Assembly (NCBI GenBank): GCA_964432875.1
Contig: CAYSPJ010000156.1
Span: 1-10,330, forward strand
Reading direction: 5' to 3'
Length of the DNA: 10,330 bases
Source of the DNA: JACJYE01 sp964432875
GTDB taxonomy: Bacteria > Bacteroidota > Bacteroidia > Chitinophagales > Saprospiraceae
Numbering within the stretch: the first letter of the stretch is position 1; the number at the start of each line of letters is the position of its first letter. Below are positions 1-7,150 of this stretch, piece after piece. Under the pieces are notes generated by a model that was not told the origin of the DNA, ran no database searches, and was given only the letters and a program-made list of their open reading frames with translations. A program made the position numbers and the translations under genes.

Positions 1-64
1 AATAGGCGTATATTGCGGACGGATTGTCGCTATGATTTGATCGGCTGCTTAAGATTTAAAGACC

Positions 65-1186
65 ATGAAGAACATCGTCATCTGTTGCGACGGGACCAGC
101 AACGACTTCGGGCACGATAATTCCAACGTCGTCAAGCTGTACTCGGTGCTGGAAAAAAACACGGCAAGGCAAGCCGTGTATTACGACCCCGGCGTGGGCA
201 CGCCGAGCACCTACGATGCCTTCAACCCCATCACCAAGCGGGTGAAGCACATCTTGGGCCAGAGCTTTGGTTACGGCCTGAGCGACAACATCATGGAGGC
301 TTACGCATTCCTGATGAAGACCTACGAAGCCGGCGATCAAGTCTATTGCTTCGGCTTCAGCCGCGGCGCCTATACCGTGCGGGCTTTGGCCGGGCTGATC
401 GACACCTGCGGGCTGCTCCACGCCAATAGCGACAACTTGATACCGGAGGCGATGCGCCTCTATCACGACCGGGGCCTCAACGACATTGCTGCTGAGTTTA
501 AAGCGGCTTTTGCCCGGCCCTGCCCCGTCCATTTTCTCGGCTTGTGGGACACCGTCTCCTCCATCGGCTGGGTTTACAACCCGGTGGCCTTGCAGGCTAC
601 GGCCAACAACCCAAGCGTCAGGAATGTCCGCCATGCCATTTCCATCGACGAACGCCGGGCCTTTTTCCGGCAGAACCTGTGGGGCAGCCGCCACCAAAAC
701 ACTCAGGATGTCAAGCAAGTCTGGTTTGCGGGCGTGCATTCCAATGTAGGCGGCTCTTATCCTTTGGCTCAGAGCGGCCTGAGCAATATCGCGCTCGAAT
801 GGATGCTGGTAGAAGCCCGGGACAAAGGGCTGAGGATCGGCGACGAGCAAAAAGCGCGGGAGATGGTCAATCATATCCCCGACCCTCATTTGACCGAACA
901 GCACAATTCCTTGACTGGCTTCTGGCTTGCCGCAGAGTGCTGGCCGAAAATCGTCCGGGTCAGGAAAGCATTGCCCGATGGCCAGGCAAAATGGGTCTCC
1001 CGGCCCTACATCAATTGGCGCAGGATGCGCTTTATGAGCGCCGCCGCGAAACACAGCCTGCACGAGTCCGTTTTGCTGCGCCTGCAAGGGCGCCAGGATT
1101 ACCGGCCCAAGAATTTGATGAAGATATGCCCCGACATCGACGCGATACCCGCGCATTTTCATATCGAAAAATGGAACCGGTTGTGA
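65..1186 (+). CDS. DUF2235 (Tle1-like) alpha/beta hydrolase
   Basis: 373-residue protein of the DUF2235 family, the alpha/beta-hydrolase domain also found in type VI secretion phospholipase effectors of the Tle1 class. The N-terminus has the family opening strand KNIVICCDGTSND. The nucleophile elbow G97-F-S99-R-G101 has the GxSxG pattern, and a Ser99 / Asp162 (GLWDT) / His225 (GVHSNVGGSY) triad can be assigned by motif. There is no signal peptide, membrane segment or extra C-terminal domain, so it is the bare catalytic domain, probably cytoplasmic unless exported by a dedicated system. ATG 65 is the natural start because the conserved strand follows at once; the leader is A-rich without a clear Shine-Dalgarno. 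It converges on glgA with a 113-bp gap in which I see no convincing terminator. No VgrG, PAAR, Hcp or immunity-like gene is nearby, so an effector role is not supported; a lipase/esterase with unknown substrate is the safe reading. Confidence 0.9.
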   Translation: MKNIVICCDGTSNDFGHDNSNVVKLYSVLEKNTARQAVYYDPGVGTPSTYDAFNPITKRVKHILGQSFGYGLSDNIMEAYAFLMKTYEAGDQVYCFGFSRGAYTVRALAGLIDTCGLLHANSDNLIPEAMRLYHDRGLNDIAAEFKAAFARPCPVHFLGLWDTVSSIGWVYNPVALQATANNPSVRNVRHAISIDERRAFFRQNLWGSRHQNTQDVKQVWFAGVHSNVGGSYPLAQSGLSNIALEWMLVEARDKGLRIGDEQKAREMVNHIPDPHLTEQHNSLTGFWLAAECWPKIVRVRKALPDGQAKWVSRPYINWRRMRFMSAAAKHSLHESVLLRLQGRQDYRPKNLMKICPDIDAIPAHFHIEKWNRL

Positions 1187-1299
1187 GCAGCAGGCCGTAA
1201 AAGCTACGCCTCCCCTTTTATCACTACATGGGCTCACGCCGCATAAAAACAAGCGTAGAATATCGCCTATACACAACCCTGCATAGAGCTTGTTCGGCA

Positions 1300-2790
1300 T
1301 CAAGCGGGCGAGGCCCCTCCTACCCCACCCCGTTTCCTGCGCAGCGCCGCCTCATACACGCCCACATAGGCCTCGGCGCTGCGCTCCCAGGAGAAGCGTT
1401 GTTGCATGGCATTTTGGATCATCTTGGCCAGGTGGCCTTTGCGGTCGAAGTAAGTGCTCACCGCCCAGCCGATGGAATTGTGGATGGCCTTGGGGCTGGC
1501 ATCCCAGAAGAGGAAGCCATTGCCTTCGCCGTTGATCTCGTCATATTGTTTCACCGAATCAGCCAGGCCGCCGGTGGCGCGCACGATGGGCAAGGTGCCG
1601 TAGCGCAGGGAGTACATCTGGTTGAGGCCGCAGGGCTCGTAGCGGGAAGGCATGATGAAAAAATCAGCGCCGGCTTCGATCCAATGCGACAGCTCGTTGC
1701 TGTAGCCGATAAAGCTGCCCACCTTGCCAGGGTACTGGGCAGGCAGCTGCATGTACTTGTATTCCAGCCCTTTGTCGCCAGAACCAAGGATGACGAACTG
1801 CACCAGCATCTCCCGCAGGGCAGAATGGATGGCGGGGTATAACAAATCCAAGCCTTTCTGGCTGGCAAAGCGGCTCACCAGGCCAATGATGGGGATATCA
1901 GGATTGACTTCCAAGCCAAAATGCTGCTGCAAAGCCGCTTTGCAGGCCGCCTTGCCGCTCAGGTCGGCCGCCGAAAAGTTGGCGGGGATGAAGGGGTCAT
2001 CCTCGGGGTTCCACTCGCCATAATCCACGCCATTGAGGATGCCGACGTAAGCATCGCCCTTGGCGCGCAAATTGGCATTCAGCCCGGCGCCCATATCGGT
2101 ATTGCGGGTCTCTTCGGCATAGGTAGGGCTCACGGTCGTGATCATATCGGCAAAATAGATACCCCCTTTGAGGAAATTGGCATGCCCCAGGTCTTCAAAC
2201 TTGTCGGCCGTGAAATGCTCCCAGCCCAGGCCGGTATAGCCGTACTGATCGCGGCCGTACTTGCCCTGGTGGCCGATGTTGTGGATGGTCAGCACGCTGG
2301 CGGTACGGCCCAGTGCCCGGTTGTTCCAAAACCAGGTATTCAGGTAAGCCGCCGCCGGGGCCGTCGGCCAGTCGTGCACGTGGATGATATCGGGGTCAAA
2401 GGCCTGGTCGATGCACAACTGCAGGGCGGCCCGGGTGAAAAAGGCAAAACGGCGCGGGTTGTCGATATAGTCTTCGTGAGCAGCGTTGTTGTAGATGCCT
2501 TCGCGCCCAAAAAAGCGGAAGTTTTCGATAAAGTAAACGGGCACGCCCTCGGGGGTGGCCGCCTCGTCAACCGAACACCATTCCTCGGCCCCGCCCATCC
2601 ATACGCCCATCGGCTGGTGGAAAGGCTTGAGCTCGTATTTTTGCGCATCGATACTGCCGTATTTCGGGATGATGATCCGCACCTCATGGCCCATGGCTTT
2701 GAGGGCTTTGGGCAAAGCGCCCACTACATCAGCCAGGCCGCCTGTTTTGGCGTAAGGCACACATTCAGAAGCAATCATTACGATTTTCAT
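1300..2790 (-). CDS. glgA: Glycogen synthase (ADP-glucose type, GT5)
   Basis: 496-residue GT5 glycogen/starch synthase, which transfers glucose from ADP-glucose to the non-reducing end of alpha-1,4-glucan in the cytoplasm. The N-terminal Rossmann domain opens with MKIVMIASECVPYAKTGGLADVV, whose K15-x-G-G is the ADP-glucose-binding motif. The C-terminal domain has VSRFASQKGLDLL (R307, K312, matching the phosphate-binding pair of GlgA) and the EPCGLNQ motif with catalytic-site E385, followed by the conserved RATGGLADSV. Length is typical of the family. An in-frame ATG at 2856 would add 22 residues, but MKI at 2790 places the KTGG motif at its usual position and is preferred. The gene stands alone, without glgB, glgC or glgP in the window. 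It diverges from the fucosidase gene across 104 bp. The C-terminus ends in a short basic/Gly tail. Assignment is secure; the in vivo sugar-nucleotide preference is inferred from the family. Confidence 0.97.
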   Translation of the reverse strand: MKIVMIASECVPYAKTGGLADVVGALPKALKAMGHEVRIIIPKYGSIDAQKYELKPFHQPMGVWMGGAEEWCSVDEAATPEGVPVYFIENFRFFGREGIYNNAAHEDYIDNPRRFAFFTRAALQLCIDQAFDPDIIHVHDWPTAPAAAYLNTWFWNNRALGRTASVLTIHNIGHQGKYGRDQYGYTGLGWEHFTADKFEDLGHANFLKGGIYFADMITTVSPTYAEETRNTDMGAGLNANLRAKGDAYVGILNGVDYGEWNPEDDPFIPANFSAADLSGKAACKAALQQHFGLEVNPDIPIIGLVSRFASQKGLDLLYPAIHSALREMLVQFVILGSGDKGLEYKYMQLPAQYPGKVGSFIGYSNELSHWIEAGADFFIMPSRYEPCGLNQMYSLRYGTLPIVRATGGLADSVKQYDEINGEGNGFLFWDASPKAIHNSIGWAVSTYFDRKGHLAKMIQNAMQQRFSWERSAEAYVGVYEAALRRKRGGVGGASPA

Positions 2791-2894
2791 CGGCTTTGGA
2801 TTTTTTGATTTGCAACCACAAGATGATTGTGGGCAAGAATAAGCAATATTTGGCATTTATTGGTATTTTGGCACCCCAGAAAAAACGCTGAATC
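2791..2894. promoter_or_regulatory. Divergent promoter region glgA / fucosidase
   Basis: This 104-bp AT-rich gap separates two divergent genes, so both promoters must lie here or within coding sequence. For the plus strand, AATATTTG at 2845-2852 differs by one base from the Bacteroidota -7 consensus TAnnTTTG, and a TTG lies at 2827-2829, but the 15-bp spacing is shorter than usual. For the minus strand, TATTCTTG (complement of 2834-2841) is also one base off, without a good -33 TTG. No clear operator palindrome was seen. The location is firm, the exact elements are not. Confidence 0.4.
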
Positions 2895-4334
2895 ATGAAA
2901 AGATACCTCTTGCCGCTCTGTTGCTGGCTGTACCTGCTGCCCCTGTCGGCTCAACATCACGATGCCAGCCATGTCTACTCCTGGCCAGCCGACCAAGAGG
3001 TCGCCCAGAAAATCCGGCAATGGCAAGACATCAAGTTTGGGCTCATGATGCACTGGGGCACCTACAGCCAATGGGGCATCGTGGAAAGCTGGAGCCTCTG
3101 CCCGGAAGACGAAGACTGGTGCCAGCGCCGCGGGCCTCATGCCGACAACTGGTATGAATATGTGCAGGCTTATGAAAACCTCCAGCGCACCTTTAATCCG
3201 CTACAATTCAACCCCGACAAATGGGCTGCCGCCGCCCGTGAAGCCGGCATGAAGTACGTCGTCTTCACCACCAAACACCACGATGGCTTCTGCATGTTCG
3301 ACAGCAAGCAGACCGACTACAAAATCACCAGCCCCAACACCGCTTTCGCTATGCACCCCCGCAGCAATATCGCCAAAGAAATCTTCCAGTCTTTCCGCGC
3401 TCAAGGCTTCCTGGCCGGGGCTTATTTCTCCAAACCCGACTGGAACAGCAAGGACTACTGGTGGCCTTATTTCCCCCCCAAGGACCGCAACACTTCCTAC
3501 GACCCGGCAAAATACCCGGAGCGCTGGGAAAGCTTCAAACGCTTCACCCACAGCCAAATCCAGGAGTTGATGGAAGACTATGGCCGCATCGATATCCTCT
3601 GGCTGGACGGCGGCTGGGTGCGCCCCCTGCACAGCATCGACCCCAGGGTGAGCTGGCAAGCCAGCATCCCCTACGAGCAGGACATCGATATGCCCGCCCT
3701 GGCCGCCATGAGCCGCGCCCGCCAGCCCGGCCTGCTCATCGTAGATCGCACCGTGGGCGGGGAGTTTGAAAACTACGTCACCCCGGAACAGCAAGTGCCC
3801 TCCTCCTATCTGCCCTACCCCTGGGAAAGCTGCATCACGATGGGCAACTCCTGGTCTTACGTGCCCAACGATCAATACAAACCTGCTCCCGTCATCATCC
3901 GGCTGCTGACCGACATCGTCTCGCGCGGCGGCAACCTCTTGCTCAATATCGCCCCAGGCCCTGATGGGGAATGGGATGTGCAGGCCTACGAACGCCTGCG
4001 CGAAATCGGCAACTGGATGCAAGTTAATGGCGAAGCGATTTACCATACGCGGGGAGACAGCCTCTACGGGCAGCAGGGCAACTGGGTGTTCACCCTGGCA
4101 GGCAAGACGACCTATGCGATCTACCGGGCTGCCGAGGGCGAAACGGCGCCGCCGGCCACCCTGGAAATACCCGCCATGAGCCTGCTGCCTGGAAGCCGGG
4201 TGAGCTTGTTGGGCACCAATAAGCAACTGCGCTGGAAGCAGGAAAACGGCCAAATATCCGTCGCCATACCCGCAGCGATACAGCAGCGCCCACCTTGCCA
4301 GTACGCCTGGGTTTTAAAAATAACTGCCCCATGA
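2895..4334 (+). CDS. Secreted GH29 alpha-L-fucosidase
   Basis: 479-residue glycoside hydrolase of family GH29, a retaining alpha-L-fucosidase releasing fucose from glycans. Residues 1-19 form a type I signal peptide (basic MKR, hydrophobic core, LSA before Q20), so it should reach the periplasm. Family landmarks in order are: FGLMMHWGTYS (H53), YVVFTTKHHDGFCMFDS, ILWLDGGW with D238 as the predicted nucleophile, WES with E311 as a candidate general acid, and GGNLLLNIAPGPDG closing the barrel. A C-terminal beta domain of about 100 residues follows. Length is usual for the family. The stop codon overlaps the next start (ATGA, 4331-4334), so the lipoprotein gene is probably translationally coupled to it. 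No SusC/SusD, sulfatase or fucose catabolism genes accompany it. The family call is firm; linkage specificity and the GH29-A versus GH29-B assignment cannot be read from the sequence alone. Confidence 0.95.
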   Translation: MKRYLLPLCCWLYLLPLSAQHHDASHVYSWPADQEVAQKIRQWQDIKFGLMMHWGTYSQWGIVESWSLCPEDEDWCQRRGPHADNWYEYVQAYENLQRTFNPLQFNPDKWAAAAREAGMKYVVFTTKHHDGFCMFDSKQTDYKITSPNTAFAMHPRSNIAKEIFQSFRAQGFLAGAYFSKPDWNSKDYWWPYFPPKDRNTSYDPAKYPERWESFKRFTHSQIQELMEDYGRIDILWLDGGWVRPLHSIDPRVSWQASIPYEQDIDMPALAAMSRARQPGLLIVDRTVGGEFENYVTPEQQVPSSYLPYPWESCITMGNSWSYVPNDQYKPAPVIIRLLTDIVSRGGNLLLNIAPGPDGEWDVQAYERLREIGNWMQVNGEAIYHTRGDSLYGQQGNWVFTLAGKTTYAIYRAAEGETAPPATLEIPAMSLLPGSRVSLLGTNKQLRWKQENGQISVAIPAAIQQRPPCQYAWVLKITAP

Positions 4335-4810
4335 ATAATGCGCCCAAACTGCTGGCACCTGCCCACGACCAAGCGGTGCTTGCCGCTGCCCGGCCTTGCA
4401 TCCTTTCGAGGCAGTTGCAGGCTGCCCGGGGCCAACTGCTGATGGCCCTAGCCCTGCTGTTGCTCACCGCTTGCAGCGGCAGAGCGCCCAGCTCACCAAG
4501 GCCTGGCTCGGAGGATGTCTTTGCCGCACAGGATTCTATCCGGGTAAGCCTCCTGCTGCGCATCAGCCAGGCGCAAATGGAGCTTGACCGGCAAGCCGAG
4601 ATGATGCGCCGCCGCGCCTATAATGCTGAAAAAAAACTCGCCGACCGCCTCAACCGCAAAATTGCCGCTGCCGAACTCGCCCTGGTCGAACTGGAGGCGC
4701 AATCGGCTCTGCTCCTGGCTGATAGCGTGCCCAGCAACTGGCTGGAAATCCAGGAAAAGACCGACCTGATCATCCAAAAAGCGAGCCGCACCCTGCAAAC
4801 CGCTTTATGA
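4331..4810 (+). CDS. Small coiled-coil lipoprotein, unknown function
   Basis: 159-residue protein I do not recognise by family. Its visible features are an unusually long n-region (about 35 residues with R27 and R33), a hydrophobic stretch LLMALALLLL and the lipobox LTAC, placing the lipidated cysteine at C48. The mature part is about 112 residues, highly charged and Ala/Leu/Glu/Arg-rich from roughly residue 62 to the end, and is predicted to be helical or coiled-coil. The start at 4331 is chosen because its ATG overlaps the fucosidase stop as ATGA, a classic coupling signal. An internal ATG at 4442 would begin directly at the hydrophobic core, leaving no positive n-region, so it is less likely. 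An upstream in-frame ATG at 4295 lies inside the fucosidase gene. Coupling suggests it is made with the fucosidase and sits in the same envelope compartment, perhaps as an anchor or scaffold; this is inference. Confidence 0.75.
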   Translation: MNNAPKLLAPAHDQAVLAAARPCILSRQLQAARGQLLMALALLLLTACSGRAPSSPRPGSEDVFAAQDSIRVSLLLRISQAQMELDRQAEMMRRRAYNAEKKLADRLNRKIAAAELALVELEAQSALLLADSVPSNWLEIQEKTDLIIQKASRTLQTAL

Positions 4811-4840
4811 TTTGTCAATAACCAAACAATGCGTATCTTG
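4811..4840 (+). promoter_or_regulatory. Candidate Bacteroidota promoter before AAA+ gene
   Basis: In the 62-bp gap after the lipoprotein gene, TTTG at 4811-4814 is followed after 19 bp by TATCTTG at 4834-4840. This resembles the Bacteroidota -33 (TTG) / -7 (TAnnTTTG) pair with one T missing from the -7 element, and the spacing is in the usual range. If real, the AAA+ and DUF819 genes can be expressed separately from the fucosidase pair. Confidence 0.4.
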
Positions 4841-4872
4841 CCAGCTTGCAAACCGCAATAACCCAAAAGGGC

Positions 4873-7143
4873 ATGAAAATACTCGACTACCCACTAGTCT
4901 ATTTCCAACTCAAAGCGGATAGCGTGCTCGGCATCCTGGTCGGCACTGGGCTGGAGGCGATCAACAGCGATTTGGACAGCCTGAAGCGCAGCTTGCAGGA
5001 GCAGTTGCAGCGGCAGTACAAAAAGCACAACGACTACCCCGTGGTCGATATCACCAATGCGCGCCTGCGCACGATGCACATCAGCATTCAGCCTGCTTAT
5101 CGCAGTAAAACCGGGGTTTACCCTCTTTCCAATAAACTGCAGCTGGGTTTCCCCGTGGTGTACGGCAAATCCAGTCAGGAACACTACGAGTGCTACCTGC
5201 CCCTGATGGGAGAAAGCTTTTATTACTATGACCCCAAGCAGTTGGATGCCCTGGTGCAGCACATCGGCTTGAGCCAGCTCAACAGCTACTCGCCGGAGAA
5301 ACTGCACCGGCTGATGATGTACCCCAAAGCTCAGTTGAGCCACGTCTCGTTAAAGGTAAAAAAGGAGGAGAGCTTCTCCTGGGGCAAGTTCGGCCGCAGG
5401 GTGCAATACGAGGTTTTGAACCGCCTGGCAGAGGCTTATCCAGCCCCCAAGAGCCTGCAACGCAACATGCTGGCCATGCCGGAAGCAGCCTGGGAGATGG
5501 AAGACAAAACCATGGAAGTAGCCGACAAGCTCATCAGCACGCGCTCCAATGTGCTGGTCGTAGGCCCGCACGGCGCCGGCAAAAGCACCGTGTTGCGGCA
5601 AGCGATCAAAAAGATCAGCAACCAATCGCGCCGGCAGCAATTGGGCTTCACATTCTGGCGCATCATGCCGCAACGCCTCACTGCCAGCAGCAAATACCTC
5701 GGCGAATGGGAGGCGCTCTGCGAACAACTGGTGCGGGAGCTGCAGTTCGCCAACGGCATACTTTGGGTAGAAAACGTGACGGCGCTGCTACAGCTTGGCG
5801 GCGAAGGCGCGGAAGATAGCGTCGGCGCTTTTTTCATCCCCTTCCTCAAACAGAACAAGCTCCAGATACTGGCCGAGGCTACGCCCCAAGAGCTGGAGAG
5901 CATGAGGCGCCTGCTGCCGGGCTTTGCCGAGTTGTTTCAGGTGGTGAAAATCGACGAGCTGGAGGAGAAAAAAATCCACGCCATCTTTCAGGAATTTTCC
6001 AAGTATGCGGCAAAAAACCTCAAGATGCCCATCGCGGAGGAGTCCCTGCACTTGTCGTACCGCTTGCTGGCGCGCTACTACCCCTATGAAGCTTTTCCCG
6101 GCAAGGGCATCAAATTCCTGGGGCATTGCATCCACGAAGCCAAGCTCAAAGGCGAGGAGCAAATCAGCCCCCAGGCCGTGATTGAAAACTTTGCCCAGCA
6201 AACCGGCTTGCCCGAGCTCTTCCTGCGCGACGACTTGCTGCTGGATCTGGAAGAACTGCATACCTATTTTAACCAACGCGTCATCGGGCAGCCAGAAGCA
6301 GCTAAAAAACTGGGCGAGCTGGTCAAGGTATTTAAAACGGGCCTCAACAACCCTAATAAACCCATCGGCACCCTGATTTTTGTGGGCCCTACCGGTGTGG
6401 GCAAAACATCGAGCGCCAAAGCGCTAGCTGATTATTTCTTTGGCAAGGGCCAGCGCAAATCCCCGCTCATCCGCATCGACATGAGCGAATTCAAATACCC
6501 CGGGCAGCTTGTCCGGCTCATCGGCGCTGGCCGCGAGCCGGGGCAATTGATCAAGGATATCCGCGAACGCCCTTTCTCCGTCCTTTTGCTCGATGAGATC
6601 GAAAAAGCCGACCCTTCCGTTTTTGATGCCCTGCTTGGCGTACTGGACGAGGGGCTGCTGCTGGATGCCTACGGCCGGGAGGCCAATTTCCGCAATACGA
6701 TCGTCATCATGACTTCCAACCTCGGGGCGGCAAATCAAAAATCCATCGGGTTTAAAAGCCTGGAAGATGAAGATGCCGTTTATTTGTCTGCCATCAGCCG
6801 CCATTTCCGCCCGGAGTTTATCAACCGCATCGATAGCATCGTGCCATTCAAAGCCCTCTCGGCTGAAGATGTGCAGTTGATTACGCTTAAAGAGCTGGAA
6901 GAACTCAAGCAACGCGAGGGCTTTACTAAACGAGGGATTAGCCTCCATTTCACCGCCCCGCTTGCCCAGCACCTGGCCAAGATCGGCTTTGATGAACGCT
7001 ATGGCGCCCGCCCTTTGCAGCGCAGCATCGAGCAGAGCCTGGTAGCCCCTCTGGCCAACTGGCTGCTGGCCATGCCTGAAGCCGAAAACTGCCGCCTGCA
7101 GGTCGATTTTGACGGAAAGGTTATAATAACGCTTGAAAAGTGA
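4873..7143 (+). CDS. Divergent two-ring Clp/Hsp100 AAA+ ATPase
   Basis: 756-residue class I Clp-like AAA+ protein, presumably a hexameric cytoplasmic remodeller. Residues 1 to about 200 are a novel N-domain without Clp-N repeats. Ring 1 has P-loop G231-PHGAGKST and pore-loop-like K274-YLG. Its Walker B position reads ILWVENV (E300, N301) in place of the usual hhhhDE, and the ERRF arginine fingers are replaced by FAELF. There is no ClpB-type coiled-coil M domain. Ring 2 is intact for ATP use: G505-PTGVGKT, LLLDEIEKA (D574, E575), TSNLG sensor 1, FRPEFINRID (R652), GARPLQR sensor 2 (R713). However, LIGA(549-552)-GREP-GQL lacks the GYVG pore loop. K623-SIGF matches the ClpP-docking loop position of ClpA/ClpC. 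ATG 4873 is preferred over an upstream TTG at 4846; AAAAGG lies just before it. DUF819 follows after 7 bp. Membership in the superfamily is certain; function is unknown. Confidence 0.93.
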   Translation: MKILDYPLVYFQLKADSVLGILVGTGLEAINSDLDSLKRSLQEQLQRQYKKHNDYPVVDITNARLRTMHISIQPAYRSKTGVYPLSNKLQLGFPVVYGKSSQEHYECYLPLMGESFYYYDPKQLDALVQHIGLSQLNSYSPEKLHRLMMYPKAQLSHVSLKVKKEESFSWGKFGRRVQYEVLNRLAEAYPAPKSLQRNMLAMPEAAWEMEDKTMEVADKLISTRSNVLVVGPHGAGKSTVLRQAIKKISNQSRRQQLGFTFWRIMPQRLTASSKYLGEWEALCEQLVRELQFANGILWVENVTALLQLGGEGAEDSVGAFFIPFLKQNKLQILAEATPQELESMRRLLPGFAELFQVVKIDELEEKKIHAIFQEFSKYAAKNLKMPIAEESLHLSYRLLARYYPYEAFPGKGIKFLGHCIHEAKLKGEEQISPQAVIENFAQQTGLPELFLRDDLLLDLEELHTYFNQRVIGQPEAAKKLGELVKVFKTGLNNPNKPIGTLIFVGPTGVGKTSSAKALADYFFGKGQRKSPLIRIDMSEFKYPGQLVRLIGAGREPGQLIKDIRERPFSVLLLDEIEKADPSVFDALLGVLDEGLLLDAYGREANFRNTIVIMTSNLGAANQKSIGFKSLEDEDAVYLSAISRHFRPEFINRIDSIVPFKALSAEDVQLITLKELEELKQREGFTKRGISLHFTAPLAQHLAKIGFDERYGARPLQRSIEQSLVAPLANWLLAMPEAENCRLQVDFDGKVIITLEK

Positions 7144-7150
7144 GCTGATA

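Noticed and set aside
31..39. TATGATTTG as a -7 promoter for the DUF2235 gene
   Set aside because: There are three bases instead of two between TA and TTTG and no properly spaced TTG upstream; too weak to annotate.
1187..1299. CTACGC/GCGTAG and GCTTG/CAAGC pairings between DUF2235 and glgA as terminators
   Set aside because: The stems are 5-6 bp with long loops or mismatches and no adjacent T tract on the right strand.
56..1303. 415-codon open frame on the minus strand opposite the DUF2235 gene
   Set aside because: Antisense shadow of a well-supported gene; its translation is low-complexity Val/Ala/Gly/Asp-rich with no family motif.
2791..2856. Upstream ATG adding 22 residues to GlgA
   Set aside because: The extra Cys/Ser/Lys-rich residues do not match the family, while MKIVMIASE at 2790 puts K15 of KTGG at its standard place.
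4846..4872. TTG start nine codons before the AAA+ ATG
   Set aside because: It lies within a few bases of the candidate -7 element, and ATG 4873 directly follows AAAAGG and begins the first predicted strand.
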